DNA of 64,000 nucleotides from contig NZ_LR732817.1 of assembly GCF_902506195.1 (NCBI RefSeq), forward strand, positions 2,240,245-2,304,244. Reading direction: 5' to 3'. The translations under genes were made by a program, and so were the position numbers. The DNA comes from Citricoccus sp. K5 (lineage in GTDB: Bacteria > Actinomycetota > Actinomycetes > Actinomycetales > Micrococcaceae). Below, piece by piece: positions 25,173-32,932 of this stretch. Position 1 is the stretch's first letter; every line of letters starts with the position of its first letter. The notes beneath the pieces were generated by a model. It saw only the letters and a program-made list of their open reading frames with translations, was not told where the DNA came from and did no database searches.

Positions 25173-25595
25173 ATGAAGTACACGCGCATCCGTCCGTTCA
25201 ACACCAAGGACACCTACCCGGAACAGAACCTCGACAACGACCTCTGCCAGGCGGTGGTGGCCGGAGGTGTGGTCTATCTGCGGGGCCAGATCGGGCAGGA
25301 CCTGGACACCCGCGAGTCCGTGGGCGTCGGGGACGTCGAGGCCCAGACGGTCAAGGCCATGGACAACATCAAGATGCTTCTGGAGGAGGCCGGCGGCGAG
25401 ATGGAGGACATCGTCAAAGTGACCGTGTACCTCACGGATGTCCGCTACCGCGAGACCGTCTACCGGACCATGGGCACCTACCTCAAGGGGGTCTTCCCCG
25501 TCTCCACCGGGATCGTGGTCCAAGCGCTGGCCCGCCCGGAGTGGCTCGTGGAGATCGACGCCACCGCCGTACTGTCCGAGGAGGGCTCCAAGTGA
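25173..25595 (+). CDS. RidA-family protein (enamine/imine deaminase-like)
   Basis: 140-aa YjgF/YER057c/UK114 family protein. RidA enzymes speed hydrolysis of reactive enamine/imine intermediates to ketone and ammonia. The C-terminal ALARPEWLVEIDATAV stretch contains the arginine expected at the catalytic Arg105 position of canonical RidA, and VTVYLTDVRYRETVY is also characteristic. The N-terminus departs from the consensus, as in pathway-specific members. It follows the monooxygenase by 51 bp and its TGA overlaps the GTG of the next gene (GTGA), so it acts within this operon. Confidence 0.88.
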   Translation: MKYTRIRPFNTKDTYPEQNLDNDLCQAVVAGGVVYLRGQIGQDLDTRESVGVGDVEAQTVKAMDNIKMLLEEAGGEMEDIVKVTVYLTDVRYRETVYRTMGTYLKGVFPVSTGIVVQALARPEWLVEIDATAVLSEEGSK

Positions 25596-26263
25596 CCTTC
25601 TCCATCGCCGGCACCGATGGGTCCGGCCGGTTTGGTATGGCCGTCTCCTCCTCCTCCCCCGCCGTGGCAGCGCGGTGCATCCACCTGCGCGACGGGGTGG
25701 GGGCCGTGAGCTCGCAGAACATCACCGATCCCCGGCTCGGCGACGCCCTGCTCACCCTGCTCGAGGAGGGCCATCCGGCCAGCGAGGCGATGGAATCCCT
25801 GGTGACCGGAGAATCTACCCGGGAGTACCGCCAGCTCGTGGTCCTGGATGCCGCCGGCCGCGCCGCCGTGCACAGCGGCACCCACACTTTGGGCACCCAT
25901 GCCGCAGCTTCCGGGGCCGGCTGCGTCAGCGCCGGCAACATGCTGGCGAACGAGGACATCCCGCAGGCCGCCTGCGAGGCGTTCGCCCGCACCAGCGGGG
26001 AGCTGGAGACCCGGTTGCTGGCCGGGCTCGTGGCCGGAGTGGACGCCGGCGGCGAAGAGGGACCCGTCCGCTCGGCCGGCCTCTCCGTGGTTTCTGGCCA
26101 CGGTTGGCGGGACACCGACCTGCGCGTGGACTGGCACGAGGACCCGGTCGGCGAACTCGGCCGACTGCTCGAGGTCTGGTTGCCGCAACGGGAGGACTAT
26201 GTGGTCCGCGGCCTGGACCCGGCAGCCTCCATCGGATACGGGGTGCCCGGTGACGACCGCTGA
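25592..26263 (+). CDS. DUF1028 family protein (Ntn-hydrolase-like)
   Basis: 223-aa member of DUF1028. Typical stretches are TFSIAGTD near the N-terminus, GRFGMAVSSSSPAVAARC, GAVSSQNITDPRLG and GAGCVSAGNMLAN. The family resembles Ntn-hydrolases in fold and has no settled reaction; members often sit next to RidA and M20 peptidase genes. The start is GTG at 25592, overlapping the RidA stop; the frame is open farther upstream, but only the overlapping GTG gives the normal family N-terminus. Its own stop lies inside the first codons of the M20 gene (14-bp overlap). Confidence 0.85.
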   Translation: MTFSIAGTDGSGRFGMAVSSSSPAVAARCIHLRDGVGAVSSQNITDPRLGDALLTLLEEGHPASEAMESLVTGESTREYRQLVVLDAAGRAAVHSGTHTLGTHAAASGAGCVSAGNMLANEDIPQAACEAFARTSGELETRLLAGLVAGVDAGGEEGPVRSAGLSVVSGHGWRDTDLRVDWHEDPVGELGRLLEVWLPQREDYVVRGLDPAASIGYGVPGDDR

Positions 26264-27416
26264 CACCGCCGAGTCCCGCGATTCTGCGGAGTCCCGCGTC
26301 CGTGCCCGGGTCCGCGATGAGGCGCCGCAGCTAATCGCCCTGTCCGAACGGCTGCACGCCAACCCTGAGCTCGGGTGGCAGGAACATCAGGCGGCCGCGT
26401 GGACAGCGACCGCCCTGGCCGCGTCCGGCTTCGAGGTCACCCGGAACTACCTCGACTTCCCGACGGCGATCCGCGCCGTGGCAGGGAACGGCCGCCATCG
26501 CATCGGCCTGATGGCCGAATACGACGCGTTACCCGGCCTGGGGCATGCCTGCGGACACAACATCATCACCGCGACCTCGGTCGGCGCGGCCATCGCGCTG
26601 GCCGAGGTGGCCGAGGAACGCGACCTGACCGTCGAGGTCTATGGCACACCGGCCGAAGAGGGCGGCGGCGGCAAGATCGAGCTGCTCAAGAAGGGAGCCT
26701 TCGCCGGCCTGGCCCTGGCCATGATGGCCCATCCCAGCCCCGTGGACTCCGCAGAGGCCCGGCCTTACGCGGTCTCGCATTCCCACATCAGCTATCGCGG
26801 GAAGTCGGCCCATGCTGCGGCTTACCCGCACCGGGGCATCAACGCCAACGACGCCTTCATCATCGCGCAGGTCTCGCTCGGTCTGCTGCGGCAGCAATTG
26901 CCGACCGGAACCCGGGTGCACGGGCTGCAGACGCGCGGTGGCGAGGCCCCCAACGCGATCCCCGAGACCACCGAGGGCCGCTGGTATGTCCGCGCAGAGA
27001 CCCTGGACGACCTGCAGGAGCTGCAGGAGCGGGTGGAGCGCTGCTTCGAGGCAGGCGCCCTGGCCACGGGCGCCGAGCTGAGCATCTCGCCCGAGTCCGA
27101 ACCCTATTCGGAGTTTCGCACAGACGAGCGCGCGCTCGAACTATACGTGAAGCACGCCCGCGCTCTCGGCAGGACCTTCGACGCCCCGCCGGAGCAGGCG
27201 ACCATGAACCGCGCCTCCACGGACATGGGCAACGTGTCCCAGGTGGTGCCGGCCATCCACCCCTACATCGGCCTGGGATGCTTCCCGGCCTCGAACCACC
27301 AGCCGGAGTTCGCGGCCCACTGCGTGGGCGAGGCCGCCAACCGGGCCATCACGGACGGTGCCACCGCCTTGGCCCTCACTGCGATCGACTACATCGCTGA
27401 ATCAGGACGGTCATGA
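26250..27416 (+). CDS. M20-family amidohydrolase (AbgB/IAA-conjugate hydrolase-like)
   Basis: 388-aa zinc aminoacylase/carboxypeptidase of the M20D type. Metal-binding motifs are seen in LGHACGHNI and YGTPAEEGGGGK, and the dimerisation domain lies in the middle. Relatives split amides of amino acids, such as p-aminobenzoyl-glutamate (AbgB) or indoleacetyl-amino acids (ILR1-like). A GTG at 26250 is the start, inside the end of the DUF1028 gene. Its TGA overlaps the aspartase ATG (ATGA). Release of aspartate or a related amino acid for the next enzyme is a reasonable but unproven inference. Confidence 0.88.
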   Translation: MTTADTAESRDSAESRVRARVRDEAPQLIALSERLHANPELGWQEHQAAAWTATALAASGFEVTRNYLDFPTAIRAVAGNGRHRIGLMAEYDALPGLGHACGHNIITATSVGAAIALAEVAEERDLTVEVYGTPAEEGGGGKIELLKKGAFAGLALAMMAHPSPVDSAEARPYAVSHSHISYRGKSAHAAAYPHRGINANDAFIIAQVSLGLLRQQLPTGTRVHGLQTRGGEAPNAIPETTEGRWYVRAETLDDLQELQERVERCFEAGALATGAELSISPESEPYSEFRTDERALELYVKHARALGRTFDAPPEQATMNRASTDMGNVSQVVPAIHPYIGLGCFPASNHQPEFAAHCVGEAANRAITDGATALALTAIDYIAESGRS

Positions 27417-28840
27417 GCATGGAGCACCAGATGCCGGACGACTCCGGGCAGACCACCCGAACCGAACGCGACAGCCTGGGCGTCCGGGAGGTGCCCCGGG
27501 ACGCCTACTGGGGAATCTCCACGCTGCGGGCGGTGGAGAACTTCCCCATGACTGGGCGAGGCGTCGGCACGCTGCGCTCGATGGTCTGGGCCCTGGGAGC
27601 TGTCAAGCACGCCGCAGCCACCGCGAACGAGGAGCTGGACCTGCTTCCCGCCACGGTGGCACAGGCGATCCGTGCGGCCGCCGGGGAGGTGATGGACGGC
27701 CTGCACGACGACCAGTTTATCGTCGACCTCATCCAGGGCGGTGCCGGAACCAGCACGAACATGAACGCGAACGAGGTCATCGCCAACAGGGCATTGGAGA
27801 TCCTCGGCCGCACCAAGGGCGACTACGCGGTGCTCCATCCAATCGACCACGTCAACCGCAGCCAGTCCACCAACGACGTGTATCCGACGGCGGCGAAGAT
27901 GGCGTTGGCGGTAGAGATCCAGAGTCTCCTGGCCGAGCACCGGCTCCTCAGTGAGGCCTTCGACCGCCGGGCCGATGAGTTCAAGGGGATCTACAAGGTC
28001 GGACGTACCCAGCTGCAGGATGCTGTGCCGATGACTCTCGGCCAGGAGTTCCGGGCCTTTGCGGCCACCTTGCGGGAAGACCACGCCCGGCTCGGAGAGT
28101 TCCGGGAGTACCTGCTCGAGACCAACCTCGGGGCGACCGCCATCGGCACCGGCATTACCGCCTCCCCGGACTACCGCCAGCTGGTGGTCAGTGAGCTGCG
28201 ACAGATCAGTGGACTTCCTTTGGTCTCCGCTGAGAATCTAATGGAAGCCACGTCCGACGCCGGCGTCTTCATCCTGATCTCCGGCATGCTCAAGCGTGCG
28301 GCGGTCAAACTCTCTAAGATCTGCAACGATCTTCGGCTACTGTCCTCCGGACCCCAGGGCGGCTTCGGTGAGATCACCCTGCCAGCCGTGCAGGCCGGTT
28401 CCTCGATCATGCCCGGCAAAGTCAATCCGGTGATTCCCGAGGTGGTCAACCAGGTCGCCTTCCGCGTGGTCGGCGCCGACGCTGCCGTGACGATGGCCGT
28501 GGAAGCGGGGCAACTGCAGCTCAACGCCTTCGAGCCGATCATGGTCCACGAGTTGTTCGAATCTGTTGCGCTCCTGACCAGCGCCTGCCGCCAACTGCGG
28601 ATTCGGTGCGTCGAGGGCATTGAACCGAACAGGCCCGCCTTGGCCGCACGCATGCACGAGTCGGTCAGCATGGTGACCGGCCTGGCGCCTCATCTGGGGT
28701 ATGGGAAAGCGGCCGAACTGGCCAAGGCCGCCCTGCTGGAGCATCGGAGCATCCTCGACGTCGCCCAGGAGAGCGGCCTACTTAGCCGTGAGGAATTGGA
28801 CCGTGCCTTCGACTTGGCACTGTTGGCCAATGACCGGTAG
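27413..28840 (+). CDS. aspA: Aspartate ammonia-lyase-like enzyme (aspartase/fumarase family)
   Basis: 475-aa aspartase/fumarase-superfamily lyase. The signature GSSIMPGKVNP is near residue 323, and GGAGTSTNMNANEVIANRAL and HPIDHVNRSQSTNDVYPTA match aspartate ammonia-lyase more than fumarase. The reaction expected is L-aspartate to fumarate plus ammonia. An unusual substrate (N-substituted aspartate) is possible, because aspartase relatives such as EDDS lyase do this. The gene is last in the operon, overlaps the M20 gene by 4 bp and is followed by a strong hairpin. Confidence 0.88.
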   Translation: MSMEHQMPDDSGQTTRTERDSLGVREVPRDAYWGISTLRAVENFPMTGRGVGTLRSMVWALGAVKHAAATANEELDLLPATVAQAIRAAAGEVMDGLHDDQFIVDLIQGGAGTSTNMNANEVIANRALEILGRTKGDYAVLHPIDHVNRSQSTNDVYPTAAKMALAVEIQSLLAEHRLLSEAFDRRADEFKGIYKVGRTQLQDAVPMTLGQEFRAFAATLREDHARLGEFREYLLETNLGATAIGTGITASPDYRQLVVSELRQISGLPLVSAENLMEATSDAGVFILISGMLKRAAVKLSKICNDLRLLSSGPQGGFGEITLPAVQAGSSIMPGKVNPVIPEVVNQVAFRVVGADAAVTMAVEAGQLQLNAFEPIMVHELFESVALLTSACRQLRIRCVEGIEPNRPALAARMHESVSMVTGLAPHLGYGKAAELAKAALLEHRSILDVAQESGLLSREELDRAFDLALLANDR

Positions 28841-28857
28841 GGCTCCTGCTCGGCCCT

Positions 28858-28885
28858 GGCCGGCTCTCTCAAGGGAGCATCGGCC
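28858..28885 (+). terminator. Intrinsic-type terminator after aspA
   Basis: An 11-bp stem with a two-base bulge (GGCCGGCTCTC, loop TCAA, then GGGAGC and CGGCC) spans 28858-28885, just 17 bp after the aspartase stop. There is no T-tract, which is common in high-G+C actinobacteria. It separates the catabolic operon from coaA. Confidence 0.6.
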
Positions 28886-28926
28886 GGGGCGCGCCATGAC
28901 CCAGGACACGGTTCGCCCCGCTCAGG

Positions 28927-29985
28927 ATGGATAATGGGTGGGTGAATCCACCCGACGCCGCTGGCTCCGGACTCCCGCAGGCCACGCCTGTGACCCCGAC
29001 CGGCCCCGCCAGTTGGGCAGGCTCCCCACCGGAGCCCGCCGACTCCGAGAACCACTACTCCCCCTTCATCGAGCTGGAGCGGGACACCTGGGCTCGGCTG
29101 GCCAATGAGATGGAACAGCCCTTCGACCAGTCGGACATCGACCGGCTGCGGGGCATCGGCGAGCACCTCTCCCTGCGTGAGGTCGCCGAGGTCTACCTGC
29201 CGCTCTCCCGGCTGCTGAGCATCCAGGTGGATGCGGCCGCCCATCTGCGGCGGGCGTCCAACGAGTTCCTGGGTGAATCCACCCGGCGCACACCCTTCGT
29301 GATCGGCGTGGCCGGTTCCGTCGCCGTCGGGAAATCCACCACGGCCCGCGTGCTCCAGGAGATGCTGCGCCGCTGGCCCAATACCCCCCGCGTGGAGCTG
29401 CTCACCACGGACGGCTTCCTCTACCCCAACGCCGAGCTGGAACGCCGCGGCCTCATGCAGCGCAAGGGATTCCCGGAGTCCTACGACCGACGCCGGCTCA
29501 TGCGCTTCGTGGCGGACATCAAGTCGGGTGCCCCGGAGGTCCGGGCCCCCATGTACTCCCACCTCACCTATGACATCCTTCCGCACGAGGAAGTGGTGGT
29601 GCACCGTCCGGACGTGCTCATCATCGAGGGACTCAACGTGCTCGCCCCGCCCCGCGTGCGATCCGACGGCACCGCGGGCCTGAGCGTCTCCGACTTCTTC
29701 GACTACTCCATCTACGTGGACGCCAAGACCCCCGCCATCCGGCAGTGGTACACCGAACGGTTCATGCGCCTGCGCTCCGGGGCGTTCGCGGACCCCAAGA
29801 GTTACTTCCACCGCTACGCCACCCTGTCCGACGCCGAGGCGATCGCCACCTCCTCGGACATCTGGGACCGTATCAACGGGCCCAACCTCACCCAGAACGT
29901 GCTGCCCACCCGCGGCCGTGCCAAGCTCGTGATGACGAAGGACGTGGGCCACGCCGTCACCCGCGTGCTCCTCCGGAAGGTCTGA
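28927..29985 (+). CDS. coaA: Type I pantothenate kinase CoaA
   Basis: Phosphorylates pantothenate, the first step of coenzyme A synthesis. 352 aa with the P-loop GVAGSVAVGKST at residues 127-138, followed by VELLTTDGFLYPN, RKGFPESYD and LIIEGLNVL, all diagnostic of the prokaryotic type I enzyme. The N-terminal head, rich in Pro, is about 35 residues longer than Escherichia coli CoaA (316 aa); starts other than ATG 28927 are possible. It is followed after two bases by a VanY-like gene, so the two are probably co-transcribed. In Micrococcaceae coaA often lies near glmM and glmS, both present elsewhere in this window. Confidence 0.95.
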   Translation: MDNGWVNPPDAAGSGLPQATPVTPTGPASWAGSPPEPADSENHYSPFIELERDTWARLANEMEQPFDQSDIDRLRGIGEHLSLREVAEVYLPLSRLLSIQVDAAAHLRRASNEFLGESTRRTPFVIGVAGSVAVGKSTTARVLQEMLRRWPNTPRVELLTTDGFLYPNAELERRGLMQRKGFPESYDRRRLMRFVADIKSGAPEVRAPMYSHLTYDILPHEEVVVHRPDVLIIEGLNVLAPPRVRSDGTAGLSVSDFFDYSIYVDAKTPAIRQWYTERFMRLRSGAFADPKSYFHRYATLSDAEAIATSSDIWDRINGPNLTQNVLPTRGRAKLVMTKDVGHAVTRVLLRKV

Positions 29986-29987
29986 AC

Positions 29988-30866
29988 GTGCGCGGCGCCC
30001 GCCCTCTCCTCACTCTCGGTGTCCTGGCTCTGCTGCTGACCGGTTGTTCAACAACGGACGAGCCGCCGATCGGATCCGCTACGGACAGCTTCCCGAGCCG
30101 TGCCACGGAGAGCGCGACGGCTTCCCCGTCGGTGTCCGCGTCGCCGCCCATCATGTCCAGCCCTGTCACACCGTCCTCACCGCCGGCCACCCCGACGCCC
30201 GTCACGCCGTCCACCTCACCGAAGGAATCCACGGCCAGCGCGGTGCCCGGCGAGTCAACGCTGGACCATGTCTCCCCCGCCTCCATCCAGGTGATGGTCA
30301 ACAAGCGCAACCCCCTGGACCCGGCCGACTACGCTCCGGAGGATCTGCGCATTCCGGAAGTGCCGGCGTCGAAGGCTTCGATGGAACTCCGGGACGAGGC
30401 GGCCAGCGCGGCCGAGGACCTGTTCGCCGCGGCCGCCGCGGAGGGCGTGGACCTGACCCTGGTCAGCGCCTACCGCTCCTACGGCTACCAGCAGGGCACC
30501 TACGGCGGCTGGGTGGAGCGGTACGGGCAGGCCGAGGCGGACCGGATCTCCGCGCGCCCCGGCTTCTCGGAACACCAGACCGGCCTGGCGATGGACGTCG
30601 GTGCCGTGGACGGTGCCTGCACGCTCGAGCAGTGCTTCGGGGACACCCCGGAAGGCGCGTGGGTATCCGAGCACGCCGCCGAACACGGGTGGATCATCCG
30701 CTACCCGGACGGCGCCGAGGACGTGACCGGGTACTCCCCCGAGCCGTGGCACCTGCGGTACGTGGGCGCCGAGTCCGCGGCCGGCGTCGTGCGTTCTGGT
30801 GGGGTGCTGGAGACAGCCTGGGGCTTCGATCCGGCCCCGGACTACGGACCCGATTCCGCCCCTTGA
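29988..30866 (+). CDS. VanY/DacB-like D-Ala-D-Ala carboxypeptidase lipoprotein (M15)
   Basis: 292-aa lipoprotein that trims peptidoglycan stem peptides outside the cell. The lipobox LLTGC places the acylated cysteine at residue 20. A long Ser/Pro/Thr-rich linker follows, then the M15B zinc domain with SAYRSYGYQ, SEHQTGLAMDVG (His and Asp zinc ligands) and EPWHLRYVG (third His). A GTG at 29988, two bases after the coaA stop, is preceded by CGGAAGG. The enzyme's role is inferred from its family; the linker probably spans the cell wall. Confidence 0.88.
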   Translation: MRGARPLLTLGVLALLLTGCSTTDEPPIGSATDSFPSRATESATASPSVSASPPIMSSPVTPSSPPATPTPVTPSTSPKESTASAVPGESTLDHVSPASIQVMVNKRNPLDPADYAPEDLRIPEVPASKASMELRDEAASAAEDLFAAAAAEGVDLTLVSAYRSYGYQQGTYGGWVERYGQAEADRISARPGFSEHQTGLAMDVGAVDGACTLEQCFGDTPEGAWVSEHAAEHGWIIRYPDGAEDVTGYSPEPWHLRYVGAESAAGVVRSGGVLETAWGFDPAPDYGPDSAP

Positions 30867-31019
30867 CCGAACCGTAGCCAACGGCCGGCCGGCCGGTGGA
30901 TTTGGGCGCCGAATCGCAATGCATTGGGAGCCTGGCCGGGCTGTCCCTCCACCGCCAGCCGGCGCACAATTCTTCCACTTGGCGCCGCAGCTGCGGTGCC
31001 CCGGGAAGAAGGCACGGCC

Positions 31020-31574
31020 ATGAAGAAACCACTTGCAACCCTCGGGACCTTCGTCCTCGCCGTGGGACTCGCCACGGGCATGAGTGCGGCCGCCCCACCC
31101 CCTGCGGCCGCAGCCCCGTACTGCGGCATCACGTGGGGTTCCACCACCGATGCCGCCGGGACGCATAGTGGTGCGCAGATCACGGCTGTGCGCACCGGCA
31201 GGCACACCTGCTACGACCGGATGGTGATTGACCTCAGGTATAAGGTCAAGGGCTATGACGTCCGCTACGCCTCTGTCCACCGGGAGGGCTCGGGCCAGTA
31301 TGTCCCACTCGCCGGCGCCGCGGACCTGAGGATCATCGTCAAATCCCCCGCCTACAACACCTCGGGCCAGCCCACCTACGCTCCTGCCAGTTGGACAAAC
31401 GCGAAGAACGTCAGCGGGTACAGCACCTTCCGCCAGGTGGCCTATGCCGGCAGCTTCGAGGGCCAGACCACCTTCGGGCTGGGCGTCCGGGCACGGTTGC
31501 CCTTCCGAGCCTTCATCCTCGACGGTCCGGGCACCGGATCACGCCTCATCGTGGACGTGGCGCACCGGTGGTGA
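31020..31574 (+). CDS. Secreted AMIN-like domain protein
   Basis: 184-aa exported protein with a signal peptide (MKKPLATLGTFVLAVGLATG followed by an Ala/Pro-rich cleavage region) and a single beta-rich domain of the AMIN-like type found in actinobacterial envelope proteins. It contains two cysteines (CGITWG and TCYDRM) that could pair outside the cell. No catalytic motif is seen; AMIN domains are thought to bind cell-wall polymers. The start ATG at 31020 follows GGGAAGAAGG. It lies between the carboxypeptidase and mscL, consistent with an envelope cluster. Confidence 0.75.
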   Translation: MKKPLATLGTFVLAVGLATGMSAAAPPPAAAAPYCGITWGSTTDAAGTHSGAQITAVRTGRHTCYDRMVIDLRYKVKGYDVRYASVHREGSGQYVPLAGAADLRIIVKSPAYNTSGQPTYAPASWTNAKNVSGYSTFRQVAYAGSFEGQTTFGLGVRARLPFRAFILDGPGTGSRLIVDVAHRW

Positions 31575-31675
31575 TGGCCCTGACCAGCACGTCTCTGCCG
31601 TAGGAAGACCGATGTCCCCGGCGTGTCACCCCCAACCTGGCGACCGCCGGGGCCCGGTCGGATTACGTTGAGGCC

Positions 31676-32101
31676 ATGCTCCAGGGATTCAAAGACTTCA
31701 TCATGAAGGGCAACGTCATCGATTTGGCCGTTGCCGTCGTCATCGGTTCCGCCTTCGGCGCTGTCATCACCGCATTGGTTGATTCGGTGCTGATGCCGTT
31801 CATCTCCGGCCTGGTCAAGTCGCCGAACTTCGACTCATTCGCCGTGGTCACCCTCAACGGCAACGACATCCGGTTCGGGGTGCTGCTGACCGCCCTCGTC
31901 AACTTCCTGCTCATCGCCGCCGCCGTCTACTTCGTCATCGTGATGCCCATGAACAAGATGATCGAGATGCGCAACCGCAAGCTCGGCATCGACCCGGACG
32001 CCGTGGAGATCTCCGACGACGTCGTCCTCCTCACCGAGATCCGCGACCTGCTGGCCGCGAACCGCAGCGGTGGCGCCGTGCCGCCGCGGACGGAGAACTG
32101 A
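31676..32101 (+). CDS. mscL: Large-conductance mechanosensitive channel MscL
   Basis: 141-aa pentameric channel that opens on membrane stretch to release solutes during osmotic downshock. The N-terminal amphipathic helix FKDFIMKGNVIDLAVAVVIG and gating glycines of TM1, then TM2 (LLTALVNFLLIAAAVYFVIV) and a charged C-terminal helix, are all present. The length is normal for the family. The ATG at 31676 opens a monocistronic gene, convergent with the MerR-type gene 48 bp downstream. Confidence 0.96.
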   Translation: MLQGFKDFIMKGNVIDLAVAVVIGSAFGAVITALVDSVLMPFISGLVKSPNFDSFAVVTLNGNDIRFGVLLTALVNFLLIAAAVYFVIVMPMNKMIEMRNRKLGIDPDAVEISDDVVLLTEIRDLLAANRSGGAVPPRTEN

Positions 32102-32149
32102 CCCACCGCCTGACTCCCCGCTCACCCCGCGCCCGACCCGCCGCCGGTC

Positions 32150-32932
32150 TCACTGACCAGGCTGCGGGTCGGCGTCGTTCTGGGCGTGGTGGGCGCGAAC
32201 GGTGAGCAGGACGCGGCGGAGCACATCCCGCTGCGCCGGGGTGTAGAGCTCGGCCATGGCCTCGGTGATGGTGCGATCCGTGACCGACTGCCCCCGGGAC
32301 AGATGGGGCCGGGGGTCGGTCAGCCACGGATAGTCGGTCAGGTGCGTGGCCAGCGCCGGGGCCAGACGTTCGGCCAGCCCCTGCCGGCAGGCCTCGTCGG
32401 CGTCCTCCGGCAGGTCGGCGAACTCCTGATCCATGGCACGGGATTCCCCGTCCGTGTCCCGGGCGATCATGCGCTGCACGTCCGCCATGGCCTGCTCGTC
32501 ATACAGCTGCCCGTAGATCGACACGATGGACCTGTCTGCCTCGGACATCAGGGGCGCCACCGTCTCAAAGCCTGCCGGGACGCCGGCCGGAGCGCGATGC
32601 TCGAGGATCGCGGCCACCTCCGCCCGGGCTCTTTGCAGCCTCTGGATGGTCTCCTGCAGCTCGGCGTCCAGCACCTGCAGCGCCTCCAGCGCCTCGTCAC
32701 CCTCCGCATCGACGGCCCCGATCCGGGACAGGGGCACCCCCAGGTCCCGCAGGCGGCGGATCCGCAGCAACCGCACCAGGTGGCGAACCCGGTACTGCTT
32801 GTAGCCGTTGGACCTGCGCTCGGGTTCCTCCAGCAGGCCGGACCGGTGGTAGAAGCGCACGGCGTTGACCGTGGTCCCGGCCAGCTCTGCCACTTCCCGC
32901 GTGCTCCACACACCGCTCACCCCCGAGATCAC
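32150..32932 (-). CDS. MerR-family transcriptional regulator
   Basis: 260-aa regulator. The N-terminal MerR winged helix-turn-helix (STREVAELAGTTVNAVRFYHRSGLL) is at about residues 10-34, followed by a coiled coil and a C-terminal helical domain of about 140 residues that may bind a ligand, as in TipA-like proteins. No metal-binding cysteines are seen. Its GTG start overlaps the stop of the upstream secreted hydrolase (GTGA), so both are made from one transcript; the regulator may control that operon, but its ligand is unknown. Confidence 0.85.
   Translation of the reverse strand: MISGVSGVWSTREVAELAGTTVNAVRFYHRSGLLEEPERRSNGYKQYRVRHLVRLLRIRRLRDLGVPLSRIGAVDAEGDEALEALQVLDAELQETIQRLQRARAEVAAILEHRAPAGVPAGFETVAPLMSEADRSIVSIYGQLYDEQAMADVQRMIARDTDGESRAMDQEFADLPEDADEACRQGLAERLAPALATHLTDYPWLTDPRPHLSRGQSVTDRTITEAMAELYTPAQRDVLRRVLLTVRAHHAQNDADPQPGQ

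Noticed and set aside
23781-25523. 580-codon open frame antisense to the FAD monooxygenase and RidA genes
   Set aside because: Shadow of G/C-biased third positions; the opposite strand holds clear conserved families.
23814-28840. Nitrosuccinate (CreE/CreD-like) pathway for the monooxygenase and aspartase pair
   Set aside because: The lyase here has aspartate ammonia-lyase signatures, and the extra RidA, DUF1028 and M20 genes point to breakdown rather than nitrosuccinate formation.
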